Source: Poriferisodalis sp965221195
GTDB taxonomy: Bacteria > Actinomycetota > Acidimicrobiia > Acidimicrobiales > Poriferisodalaceae
DNA length: 64,000 nt
Direction: 5' to 3'
NCBI GenBank assembly: GCA_965221195.1
Contig: OZ244864.1
Coordinates: forward strand, 1,488,001 to 1,552,000
A program made the translations under genes and the position numbers. Each line of letters begins with the position of its first letter. The stretch's first letter is position 1. Below are positions 52,883 through 61,322 of the stretch, in pieces. The notes below the pieces were generated by a model. That model saw only the letters and a list, made by a program, of their open reading frames with translations. It was not told the DNA's origin and ran no database searches.

Positions 52883-53866
52883 ATGCGTGCAGTGGTGATA
52901 CCCCAATACGGCGGCGTGGACGTTCTCCAAGTGCGAGAGGTGCCAGACCCGACACTAGGGCCCGATGAGGTGATGGTGATCGTGGTCTGCTCGGCGATGA
53001 ACCGCGCCGATTTGCTCCAACGGATGGGCTTGTACCCCGCACCCGGCCCCAAACCTGCATTTGAGATCCCAGGACTCGAATACGCCGGCATCATCGCTGC
53101 GTGCGGTGAGCGCGTCACGGGCTGGTCGGTAGGCGATGAGGTCATGGGCATCACCTCGGGCGGGGCGATGGCCGAACAACTCGTCACCCACGAGCGCATG
53201 CTGGCGCGGATCCCATCTGGGGTAAATGTGCGAGACGCAGCAGCCATTCCAGAGGTTTTCATAACCGCCCATGACGCGCTGATCACCCAAGGTGGATTGG
53301 CCTCGGGCGGCACCGCGCTGGTGCATGCCGGCGGGTCGGGCGTGGGCACCGCTGCCATTCAGATCGCCAAGGCCATCGGCGCTCGCATCGCTGTCACCTG
53401 CTCAACGTCGAAAGTGACGGCATGCAGCGATCTCGGCGCCGACCTCGTCGTTGACTACACCGAAACCGACTTCGTCGAGGCAGTCAAGGAATGGACGAGC
53501 GGACAAGGCGTTGATGTGGTGCTCGATGTGATCGGCGGTGACTACCTGTCTCGCAACGTTGCCTCGGTGCGAGTTGGGGGCCGCATCATCCAAGTAGGTG
53601 TCATGGGCGAACCGACGGCGACGTTCTCGCTCGGCGCTCTGCTGCCTAAGCGGGTGACGCTCACCGGCACGGTTCTGCGTTCACGACCAATCGAGCAGAA
53701 GATCGACGCCAACCAGCGGTTCTGCGCTGAGCTGCTGCCGCGTTTTGACGACGGATCGCTGCGGCCTGTTATCGACTCGCGCTTTAGCCTCGACGACATC
53801 GCCGAAGCGCACAGCTACATGGCCACCAACGCGAACGTCGGCAAGATCTTGGTGGAGGTGAGCTAG
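52883..53866 (+). CDS. NAD(P)H:quinone oxidoreductase, PIG3-like MDR family
   Basis: The 327-aa product has the medium-chain dehydrogenase/reductase plan: an N-terminal catalytic domain (NRADLLQRMGLYPAPGPKPAFEIPGLEYAG), the Rossmann loop HAGGSGVGTAAIQIAKAIGA and the PIG3-type end FSLDDIAEAHSYMATNANVGKILVEV. The zinc-ligand residues of alcohol dehydrogenases are absent, which fits zinc-independent quinone reductases. It probably reduces quinones or enones with NADPH. Confidence 0.9.
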   Translation: MRAVVIPQYGGVDVLQVREVPDPTLGPDEVMVIVVCSAMNRADLLQRMGLYPAPGPKPAFEIPGLEYAGIIAACGERVTGWSVGDEVMGITSGGAMAEQLVTHERMLARIPSGVNVRDAAAIPEVFITAHDALITQGGLASGGTALVHAGGSGVGTAAIQIAKAIGARIAVTCSTSKVTACSDLGADLVVDYTETDFVEAVKEWTSGQGVDVVLDVIGGDYLSRNVASVRVGGRIIQVGVMGEPTATFSLGALLPKRVTLTGTVLRSRPIEQKIDANQRFCAELLPRFDDGSLRPVIDSRFSLDDIAEAHSYMATNANVGKILVEVS

Positions 53867-53904
53867 CGCGCAGCGGCTGGTTGCCGCCGTTGGTGCCACA
53901 CCAC

Positions 53905-53972
53905 TAGCGGTGCTCGACCTCTAGCGGTGCTCGACCTCTAGCGGTGCTCGACCTCTAGCGGTGCTCAATCTG
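53905..53972 (+). repeat. 17-bp tandem repeat, 4 units, across the gltA stop
   Basis: TAGCGGTGCTCGACCTC occurs three times exactly (53905-53955) and once in degenerate form (53956-53972). The degenerate unit encodes the last residues of citrate synthase and the exact copies lie beyond its stop, so the array grew outward from the gene end. Confidence 0.9.
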
Positions 53973-55226
53973 GCTGTAGTCGCGCTGACCCGGTCCGGTG
54001 TACTTCTGGCGGGGCCGGTAGATCTTCTGCTCTGGATCGCCGAGCAGTTCCACCCAGTGAGCCAGCCAGCCCGGTGTGCGCCCGATGGCGAACAGCACGG
54101 TGAACATGTCCAGCGGGAATCCCATCGCCTCATAAATGAGACCTGAGTAGAAGTCCACATTTGGGTACAGCTGCCGGTCGCTGAAGTAGGAGTCGCTGAG
54201 CGCAACTTCTTCGAGCTTCATGGCGATGTCGAGCAGCGGGTTCAGGCCGGTCACCTTGAACACTGCGTCAGCGGTTTCCTTGATGATCTGGGCCCGCGGG
54301 TCGTAGTTCTTGTAGACCCGGTGCCCGAAGCCCTGCAACAGCACCTCGCCAGCTTTCACCCGCTTGACGTAAGCGGTCACATTTTCGAAGTTGCCTATCT
54401 CGTGCAGCATCCGGATGACTTGCTCGTTGGCACCGCCGTGCAACGGCCCATACAGCCCGCACGTTGCCGCAGCCACTGCTGAATACGGGTCGGCGCGACT
54501 CGATCCGACTGTGCGCATCGTGGTGGTGGAGCAGTTCTGCTCATGGTCCGCATGCAAGATGAACAGAACGTCCAGAGCTCTTGTCAGCGTTGAGTCGGGC
54601 ACGTAGTCGGGATCAGCCACGTTCCACATCATCCGCAGGAAGTTGCCGGTGTAGGAGAGGTGGTTGACCGGGTACTCATATGGCAGACCCATCCTGTTGC
54701 GATAGGCGAACGCTGCCATCGTGGGCATCTTGGCCATCAGCCTGATGATTTGGACCATCCGCGTGTAGGGGTCGTCAATGTCTTTTGCCTCGGGGTAGAA
54801 GGTGGAAAGCGCAGCAATGGTGGAGACCAGTGTGCCCATCGGGTGGGCGTCGTAGCGGAAGCCCTTGATGAAACGCGTGATGTCTTCATGGACGTAGGTG
54901 TGGAACGTGATGTGACGGATCCATTCGGTGGCCTCAGCCTCGGTGGGAAGTTCGCCATGTATGAGCAAGTAGGCGACCTCAAGAAAGCTGGACTGTTCAG
55001 CGAGCTGCTCTATGGGATAACCGCGATAGCGCAGTATCCCCTCGTTGCCGTCAATTTCGGTGATCTTTGAATCGCAGTTGGCTGTAGAGAGATAGGCAGG
55101 GTCGTACAACCACAGGCCACGGTCCAGCTTGCGTAGTGCGGCGGCCGAGATCGTGCCGTTGACCACAGGGACGGTCACCGACTCTCCTGTGCGGTTGTCG
55201 GTGATCGTGAAGCTGTCGTCTGCCAT
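53955..55226 (-). CDS. gltA: Citrate synthase
   Basis: The 423-aa product matches type II citrate synthases: YDPAYLSTANCDSKITEIDGNEGILRYRGYPIEQLAE, the catalytic HADHEQNCSTTTMRTVGSS, GPLHGGANEQVIRML, GFGHRVYKNYDPRA and the terminal NVDFYSGLIYEAMGFPLDMFTVLFAIGRTPGWLAHW. It condenses acetyl-CoA and oxaloacetate. acnA, the next TCA enzyme, lies 2.8 kb upstream on the same strand. The spacer before it (55320-55365) holds TCACAGGGG repeats. Confidence 0.98.
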   Translation of the reverse strand: MADDSFTITDNRTGESVTVPVVNGTISAAALRKLDRGLWLYDPAYLSTANCDSKITEIDGNEGILRYRGYPIEQLAEQSSFLEVAYLLIHGELPTEAEATEWIRHITFHTYVHEDITRFIKGFRYDAHPMGTLVSTIAALSTFYPEAKDIDDPYTRMVQIIRLMAKMPTMAAFAYRNRMGLPYEYPVNHLSYTGNFLRMMWNVADPDYVPDSTLTRALDVLFILHADHEQNCSTTTMRTVGSSRADPYSAVAAATCGLYGPLHGGANEQVIRMLHEIGNFENVTAYVKRVKAGEVLLQGFGHRVYKNYDPRAQIIKETADAVFKVTGLNPLLDIAMKLEEVALSDSYFSDRQLYPNVDFYSGLIYEAMGFPLDMFTVLFAIGRTPGWLAHWVELLGDPEQKIYRPRQKYTGPGQRDYSQIEHR

Positions 55227-55351
55227 TAGTCCCCCTTGTTCGTGCCGCTGAATGTACCCAATATGTCGCTGCGCCGCGATTTGTCCTCGCTTCTGGGCGG
55301 GATCCAGAAGCGAGCGGAACGGTCACAGGGCCCCATCACAGGGGAACGCGA

Positions 55352-56689
55352 TCACAGGGGAGCGTTGTCGTGCCGACGCTGGCTCAGCCGCTCTCGCTTG
55401 GTTGAGAGCATGTCAAGCGTGTCGATGAGTTCTCGCCTCGTGTCGGCGGGATTGATGACGCTGTCCACATAGCCCCGTTCGGCAGCCACATAGGGATTGA
55501 GGTAGGTGCTCTCGTAATCGGAGATATAGGCAGCGAGTTCGTCGGCGTCGGCGCCTCGACGCAGAATCTGAGCTGCCTGCTCAGCGCCCATCACCGCAAG
55601 TTCGGCACTCGGCCACGCCAAATAGACATCGTTGCCCATCGTCTTGGAGTCCATGACGATGTAGGCACCGCCGTAGGACTTGCGCAACACCACAGCGACG
55701 CGTGGCACGGTTGCTCGCGCATAAGCGAACGCAAGTTGTGCACCGTGACGGATCATGCCGCGCCACTCGAGGTCTTTGCCGGGGTAGAAGCCGGGCGTAT
55801 CCACGAGCGTGATTAGTGGCAAGCCGAAAGCGTCGCAAAAATTGACGAAGCGGGCACCCTTCTGGCTAGCAGCGATGTCGAGGGTGCCTGCGATGCTCAT
55901 CGGCTGATTCGCTAGCACGCCCACTGAGTACCCGCCCAGCGTGGCAAAGCCCGTGACGAGGTTCGGTGCCCACCCCGCTCGTAGTTCGGTGAAACAGCCG
56001 TCGTCAACGAGTTCGATGATGATGTCGCGCATGTCGTAAGCACCCGTCGGCGCCGACGGCAGTATCTCGCCCGCAGCAGAGGTCAGGCGCTGACGCGGAT
56101 CGTGGGTTTCGATGCGCGGTGGCAGTTCGTCGCAGTTCGACGGCAGGTAGGTCAAGATTTCGGTCAGCATGTCAGCCACGCCCTCAGTGGAGGTCACTGC
56201 TGCTGCGGTTCCTGAAGCCTTTGCATGAATCGAGGTGCCCCCGAGTTCGTGGGGACTGATGACCACGCCAGTCATCTCGCGCACAGGGACGGGGCCGCTC
56301 ACGAAGGCGTAGGCATCCTCAGACATCACGACGAGATCAGACAGCCCGATCAGCAAAGCGATGCCCGAGATGGCTTCTCCTGTCACTCCCGCAAGGATTG
56401 GGACCACTCCTGAGCATCGGACGAGTTCTCTTGCGGCCTCGCCCCAGCCGTGCAGCGCCGCGACACCATGGTTTGCATCGGCGCCGCTGGATGACAGCAT
56501 GAGGATTACCGGCAGACGCTTGGCGAGCGCTGTCTGCAGGCCTGCGACGATGGTTTCGCTATCGGCAGGCGCAAGCGCACCGCGCCGGTGTGGACTGCCA
56601 GCGGTGATCACCATGGCCGCCCGCCCACCCAAGGTGGTGACGTTGGCGGTGACATGTCCGCTCGCACCGACGCGCAACTGCAGGTCCAC
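55352..56689 (-). CDS. Acyl-CoA carboxyltransferase (acetyl/propionyl-CoA carboxylase beta type)
   Basis: The 445-aa product has two crotonase-like halves: an N-terminal one (SSSGADANHGVAALHGWGEAARELVRCSGVVPILAGVTGEAISG) and a C-terminal one (VGVLANQPMSIAGTLDIAASQKGARFVNFCDAFGLPLITLVDTPGFYPGKDLEWRGMIRHGAQLAFAYARATVPRVAVVLRKSYGGAYIVM). The second is typical of propionyl/acetyl-CoA carboxylase beta chains. It is about 60-80 residues shorter than usual (around 510-530), missing the N-terminal start. The acyl-CoA substrate cannot be read. No biotin carboxylase gene is adjacent. The 56697-56766 spacer contains degenerate TATGTGCCAGAAAGT repeats. Confidence 0.85.
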   Translation of the reverse strand: MDLQLRVGASGHVTANVTTLGGRAAMVITAGSPHRRGALAPADSETIVAGLQTALAKRLPVILMLSSSGADANHGVAALHGWGEAARELVRCSGVVPILAGVTGEAISGIALLIGLSDLVVMSEDAYAFVSGPVPVREMTGVVISPHELGGTSIHAKASGTAAAVTSTEGVADMLTEILTYLPSNCDELPPRIETHDPRQRLTSAAGEILPSAPTGAYDMRDIIIELVDDGCFTELRAGWAPNLVTGFATLGGYSVGVLANQPMSIAGTLDIAASQKGARFVNFCDAFGLPLITLVDTPGFYPGKDLEWRGMIRHGAQLAFAYARATVPRVAVVLRKSYGGAYIVMDSKTMGNDVYLAWPSAELAVMGAEQAAQILRRGADADELAAYISDYESTYLNPYVAAERGYVDSVINPADTRRELIDTLDMLSTKRERLSQRRHDNAPL

Positions 56690-56758
56690 TGCCAGGAGGC
56701 TATGTGCTAGGAGGCTGTGTGCCAGAAAGTTATGTGCCAGAAGCTATGCGCCAGAAAG

Positions 56759-57676
56759 TTATGTAACAGTGACGCCGGGGATACGCAAAGACACACTGCG
56801 CACCACTGAGCGAAGCAGGTCACGGGCCGCCGCCGCTGGTGCTGAGAGCATTCCGCGGCGACGAATGGCAAGCGCGACCTGGCGAGGGGGCAAATCTGCA
56901 ACGGTGAGCACGCTCCAGTCACCGCGGTCGGTCCAAGCCGGGATGGAGGTGATGGGGACGATGGCAGGGCCGTAACCCTGGAACGCAAGGGTTGCGGTTA
57001 GTCGGATGCCGTCGAGCTGTGCCATTGTCCGCAACGACACACCGCGTCGCGCCGCAGCTGCGTCGATGAACATGCGCATCACTGAGCCAGACGGCCCAAG
57101 CAGCAGTTCATGCTGTTCGAGTTCGGCGAACGTCACCTCTCGGTCTCCAGATGCTGCGAGTTTGTGCCCGACCGGAGCGATGACAACGAACTCTTCAGCG
57201 AACAACGGTGTGGCTACCAGCTCGGAGTGATCGAGCGGGGCGTTCACAATGGCCAGATCGATTTCGTTGCTCTCAAGCAAGCGAATGAGAGCCAGAGTCG
57301 TGGCATCAACCACCGTGGCATTGACATCTGGGTGGCGTCGGCGCAGTTCGTCGAGGAATGGTGGCAGCAGCCAGCGTCCGGGTGTGCCGATGATGCCTAG
57401 CTGCATGTCGCCGGTGACATGCGACGTCATAGATGCCACGTCAGCTCTCATGGCTGCGATCTCACTGTTGATTCGCTTGGTGCGGGCGAGTACGACTTCT
57501 CCCTCGGGGGTCAGCGACCCCGCTGTGCGATCTACCAGCACCGCGCCCAGCTCCTCCTCAAGTTTTGCGATGTGGCTAGACACGTTCGACTGCACGGTAT
57601 GCAGCGCTCGTGCCGCTGCTGAGAATCGACCGTGTGTGGCGACTGCCGCCAAGGCATCGAGGTATTTCAGATCCAT
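56759..57676 (-). CDS. LysR-family transcriptional regulator
   Basis: The 305-aa product starts MDLKYLDALAAVATHGRFSAAARALHTVQSNVSSHIAKLEEELGAVLVDRT, a textbook LysR winged helix-turn-helix, followed by a linker helix and the periplasmic-binding-like effector domain (MQLGIIGTPGRWLLPPFLDELRRRHPDVNATVV). Its gene lies just upstream of the carboxyltransferase gene on the same strand (70-bp gap), so local control is possible. The inducer is unknown. Confidence 0.93.
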   Translation of the reverse strand: MDLKYLDALAAVATHGRFSAAARALHTVQSNVSSHIAKLEEELGAVLVDRTAGSLTPEGEVVLARTKRINSEIAAMRADVASMTSHVTGDMQLGIIGTPGRWLLPPFLDELRRRHPDVNATVVDATTLALIRLLESNEIDLAIVNAPLDHSELVATPLFAEEFVVIAPVGHKLAASGDREVTFAELEQHELLLGPSGSVMRMFIDAAAARRGVSLRTMAQLDGIRLTATLAFQGYGPAIVPITSIPAWTDRGDWSVLTVADLPPRQVALAIRRRGMLSAPAAAARDLLRSVVRSVSLRIPGVTVT

Positions 57677-57991
57677 ACAGCCACGCTAGTGCCTGCCGAC
57701 GGGCTATCTCTCAAAGAGATTGAAAATATCTGCGCTAACAGTTGGCCCGATAGCGCAGGTCTGGGTAGCTTGTCTATTGAGCGGTTACACCCCACCGCTC
57801 CACAAATCGCACTGCCGCACGGTGTCCCCCCACCTAGGCAGGCGAGTGCCGGATCGGAATCCCAAGCTCCGACCGGCGAAGGTCGAAGCGTACCCCACGC
57901 CCAGCGACCTCAGCGAAGAAGTCGGCCCACCCCCCGGGTCGGCTTCCTCGCGTTGGGGGGGGGGCTCAGGCTTGCGTTAGGGGGCGGGGGT
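57677..57991. other. Gene-free spacer with G-tracts
   Basis: The spacer lies between the LysR start and the acnA stop. It contains CCCCCCGGG, a run of 10 G (57955-57964) and a GGGGGCGGGGG-like stretch near 57980. No gene, tRNA or clear terminator was recognised. The acnA end and the LysR promoter must both lie here. Confidence 0.5.
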
Positions 57992-60277
57992 TCAGGGTTT
58001 GAGAGAGGCTCGGATGAGGTTGAGCGCTGAGCCTGCCTTGAACCACCCCACTTGGTCATCGCTGAATGTGTGATTGGCTTGGAATGTCAGCGTGTCGCCT
58101 GACAATTTTCGTACTTCAACGGTGACAGGGATGCCCGGTGCGAGACCGGCGAGGCCTAGAACTGAGATTCGGTCATCTTCCTCAATGCGGTCGTAATCGC
58201 CAGGATCAGCGAACGTGAGCGGCAACATGCCCTGCTTTTTCAGATTGGTTTCATGTATGCGGGCAAAGCTTCGGCACAGCGCCACCAGACCGCCCCGGAA
58301 CCGAGGTTCCATGGCGGCATGCTCACGGCTTGAGCCCTCGCCCATGTTCTCATCACCGATCACTACCCAGCCCAAGGCGGCAGCGTGGTATGCCTTTGCG
58401 ATCTCTGGATACGGCTGCGTCTCGCCCGTGAGCTGATTCTTGCCATGCCCAACTTCGTAGCCGTCGAAGGCGTTGACTGCGCCGAGATAGAGATTGCCTG
58501 AGATGTTCTCCAGATGGCCGCGATAGCGCAGCCAAGGCCCTGCCATGGAGATGTGGTCGGTGGTGAACTTGCCCTTGGCTTTCACCAGCACAGGCAGGTC
58601 CTCATAGTCGTTGCCGTCCCAAGCAGTGAACGGCTCAAGCAACTGCAGCCGATCTGAGTCGGGATTGACGCGCACCGCAACGACAGAACGGTCAGCAGGA
58701 GGCGCTACGAACCCGTCGGTGCCGGGATCAAAGCCGTCCGGTGGCAACTCGACCCCAACGGGAACCGGCAAAGTGACCGGTTCGCCGCTGTCGTTGTAGA
58801 GCACGCCATCAACGGGATCGAAATCGAGCGTGCCTGCCAGTGCCAGCGCCATGACGGTCTCAGGCGAAGTCACGAACGCAAGAGTCGCTGCATCGCCGTC
58901 GTTGCGCTTGGGGAAGTTGCGGTTATAGGACGTGACAATCACGTTCGGTTGGCCCGCCACGTAGTTCTCGTCGCCCGAGCGATCCCACTGGCCGATGCAG
59001 GGCCCGCAGGCGTTTGCCAGCACCGTTGCGCCCAACGCTTCAAAGTCGGCCAGCAAGCCGTCGCGCTCAATGGTGGCCCGCACTTGTTCTGAGCCTGGCG
59101 TTATCAGCAGCTGCGTACGCGCTCGGAGCCCCTTGGCGGCCGCGTCACGGGCGATCGAGGCGGCGCGTGTGATGTCTTCGTAGCTGGAGTTAGTGCAGCT
59201 ACCGATCAGTGCGGCACTGATTTGCAACGGCCAGCCTTCGACCTTCGCCTCAGCACCCAACGCTGAGGTTTCACGCGCGCGGTCTGGCGTGTGCGGTCCG
59301 TTGATGTGCGGTGTTAGACGCGACAAGTCAATCTCAATGACTTGGTCGTAATGACCGGCGGGATTAGCCGTAGCAGCTTCGTCGGGCCGCAGGTGCTCAG
59401 CGACCGCATCGGCGGCTTTGGCTACATCGGCCCGGCCCGTCGCCTTGAGGTAGCGGGCCATAGCGGCGTCGTAACCGAACAACGACGTGGTGGCACCGAT
59501 CTCGGCACCCATGTTGCAAATCGTCGCCTTCCCGGTTGCGCTCAGCGATTCGGCACCTGGGCCGAAGTACTCCACGATTGCCCCGGTGCCTCCGGCGACC
59601 GTGAGGATTTCTGCCACTTTGAGGATGACATCCTTGGGGGCGCTCCAGCCCGACAGTTCGTTGGTCAAATACACGCCGATGATCTTCGGCCATCGCACGT
59701 TCCACGCGAAGCCTGTCATCACGTCAACGGCATCGGCGCCACCGACCCCCACAGCCAACATGGCTAACCCACCGGCGTTGGGGGTGTGACTGTCGGTGCC
59801 GATCATCATCCCGCCGGGGAAGGCGTACTGCTCGAGCACGACCTGGTGGATGATGCCGCTGCCCGGCTTCCAGAAGCCTGCGCCGTAGCGGGCGCACACG
59901 CTCTCGAGAAAGTCGTAGACCTCTTCGTTGTTATCGGCTGCGGCCAGCAGGTCGCGTTTGCCGTCTTCGCGAGCCTCAATCAGGTGATCGCAATGGGTTG
60001 TAGTAGGCACTGCGACCGTGTCCAGACCGGCCGTCATGAACTGCAGCCAAGCCATCTGCGCGGTGGCGTCTTGCATGGCAACCCGATCTGGCGCTAGGTC
60101 TACATAGGAGACACCTCGCTCAAGTGCCTGTTCACGGTCGCGCAGGTGAGCGATGAGGATTTTCTCGCAGAGCGTCAGTGCCCGGTCCAGCCGTTCCCGC
60201 CCGAACGCGGTGGCTTCGGCCAGTCTGCTGTAGGTGCCCTCTATCAGGCTGATCGGTGTCGTCGAATACACAGCCAT
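57992..60277 (-). CDS. acnA: Aconitate hydratase (mitochondrial-type)
   Basis: The 761-aa product has the aconitase blocks: LAPDRVAMQDATAQMAWLQFM, GIIHQVVLEQYAFPGGMMIGTDSHTPNAGGL, the iron-sulfur cysteines in GSCTNSSYEDI and NACGPCIGQWDR, and the swivel domain with GPWLRYRGHLENISGNLYLGAVNAFDG and GEGSSREHAAMEPRF. It isomerises citrate to isocitrate. ATG 60277 (AVYSTTPISLIEGTYSRL) fits the family; the frame is open 142 codons further without similarity. The order of motifs and the length match the mitochondrial/AcnA-like class rather than AcnB. Confidence 0.97.
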   Translation of the reverse strand: MAVYSTTPISLIEGTYSRLAEATAFGRERLDRALTLCEKILIAHLRDREQALERGVSYVDLAPDRVAMQDATAQMAWLQFMTAGLDTVAVPTTTHCDHLIEAREDGKRDLLAAADNNEEVYDFLESVCARYGAGFWKPGSGIIHQVVLEQYAFPGGMMIGTDSHTPNAGGLAMLAVGVGGADAVDVMTGFAWNVRWPKIIGVYLTNELSGWSAPKDVILKVAEILTVAGGTGAIVEYFGPGAESLSATGKATICNMGAEIGATTSLFGYDAAMARYLKATGRADVAKAADAVAEHLRPDEAATANPAGHYDQVIEIDLSRLTPHINGPHTPDRARETSALGAEAKVEGWPLQISAALIGSCTNSSYEDITRAASIARDAAAKGLRARTQLLITPGSEQVRATIERDGLLADFEALGATVLANACGPCIGQWDRSGDENYVAGQPNVIVTSYNRNFPKRNDGDAATLAFVTSPETVMALALAGTLDFDPVDGVLYNDSGEPVTLPVPVGVELPPDGFDPGTDGFVAPPADRSVVAVRVNPDSDRLQLLEPFTAWDGNDYEDLPVLVKAKGKFTTDHISMAGPWLRYRGHLENISGNLYLGAVNAFDGYEVGHGKNQLTGETQPYPEIAKAYHAAALGWVVIGDENMGEGSSREHAAMEPRFRGGLVALCRSFARIHETNLKKQGMLPLTFADPGDYDRIEEDDRISVLGLAGLAPGIPVTVEVRKLSGDTLTFQANHTFSDDQVGWFKAGSALNLIRASLKP

Positions 60278-60341
60278 GGGTCTCCAGTGCTTGCCAGACG
60301 TGTCAAAGGATGCGCCCCGACAGGCGATCTTGGAATCGAAC

Positions 60342-61322
60342 TTACCCAACCGATGGGCCTGCCGTTCGTGCAGGGTCGCTAACCCGCGCATGTTCTTGGT
60401 CGGCGCAGAGAGGGTTGTTGTCGAGGGGTTGATGGAAGCACAGGATCGCCCGCACTCCGACGTAGGTGAACTCCCATGGCTCAGGGTCGGGGCCTTGGAG
60501 ACCGCCGTCAGGCGGGTAGCTCGGGATCCATCCGTGGCGCTTGGCCTGGGCGAAGTTGTCTGCTGCCAACCACTCATAGGCGGGCGATTCGCCGAAAGAG
60601 CGGTAGCCCACTTGGGCGATGTCGATGGCGTAGCCGGTGTGGTGTTTGGAATATCCGGGCGGCGCCGACAGCTGCATGCGTTCAGCGAAATCAGCCAACT
60701 CATACGGTGTTCGCAACGGTCGTAGGAACAACACGCGCTGGTAGCGGTGACCGCGGTAGGCGGAGTTGAGCTTCAGCTTGAAGCCTTGAGCGGCGGCCTC
60801 GTCGGCCAGTGACAGCCACGCATCCGCAGCCGAAGGCTGCAATGCAAGGCCGTTGCCGATCAATCGCAGCAAAGAGGAGTTCCGCGGGAGCGGCCGGCGC
60901 AAGTAGCCGCGCTCTTGGGCGCGGGACCGTATAGCTGCGTCCAGCTCTTGGGAACCGGTGATGGCCGGTGCCTCTGAGATCGGCAAAAGGTTGGGCAGTG
61001 AGGTTGTGTTGGGCAGCGAGGTTGTGTTGGGCAGCGAGGCTGTGTTGAACAGCCGGTTGAACTCCGCACCGGTGAAGCGAGGCCATAACAGCGATCCGAG
61101 ACCGACCGGTGTGGGTTGTCGCCAGCGAAGCCTCGGTTCGTCGGGAGGCGGCTGAGGCACCTGCGAACCGACGACCTGGTCTGTGACATCAAAGAGAGCG
61201 TCGATCTGGCGTGCCTGCGCTGCGCTCGGGACCCACAGCGAGCCGACCGCAAGAGTCAGCGCTGCTGCTGCGGAGATGAGGGGCCGCCTGCTGACAGCTC
61301 GGTGCTTAGGTGACACCAGCAT
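60342..61322 (-). CDS. VanY-type D-alanyl-D-alanine carboxypeptidase-like secreted protein
   Basis: The 326-aa product has a basic start and a signal peptide (PLISAAAALTLAVGSLWVPSAAQA), a linker with NTTSLP repeats (18-bp units, 61003-61056), and a VanY-type peptidase domain: LKLNSAYRGHRYQ and YSKHHTGYAIDI (the SxHxxGxAxD zinc motif). The last segment reads EPWEFTYVG, where many members have a zinc-binding His after Trp, so activity is uncertain. ATG 61322 is chosen for the signal peptide and overlaps the exporter's 3' end by 17 bases, indicating co-transcription. Confidence 0.85.
   Translation of the reverse strand: MLVSPKHRAVSRRPLISAAAALTLAVGSLWVPSAAQARQIDALFDVTDQVVGSQVPQPPPDEPRLRWRQPTPVGLGSLLWPRFTGAEFNRLFNTASLPNTTSLPNTTSLPNLLPISEAPAITGSQELDAAIRSRAQERGYLRRPLPRNSSLLRLIGNGLALQPSAADAWLSLADEAAAQGFKLKLNSAYRGHRYQRVLFLRPLRTPYELADFAERMQLSAPPGYSKHHTGYAIDIAQVGYRSFGESPAYEWLAADNFAQAKRHGWIPSYPPDGGLQGPDPEPWEFTYVGVRAILCFHQPLDNNPLCADQEHARVSDPARTAGPSVG
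61003..61056 (-). repeat. 18-bp tandem repeat, 3 units, in the VanY-like gene linker
   Basis: GTTGTGTTGGGCAGCGAG occurs twice exactly, with a third divergent unit and a partial one before it. It encodes the SLPNTT repeat between the signal peptide and the peptidase domain. Confidence 0.85.

Noticed and set aside
57677..57991. tRNA or small RNA gene in the LysR-acnA spacer
   Set aside because: No cloverleaf ends, T-arm GGTTCGAATCC-like motif or consistent hairpin was found; only G- and C-runs.
60278..60703. 142-codon N-terminal extension of aconitase
   Set aside because: It has no similarity to aconitase, overlaps the VanY-like gene antisense-free but out of frame, and the family start is at 60277.
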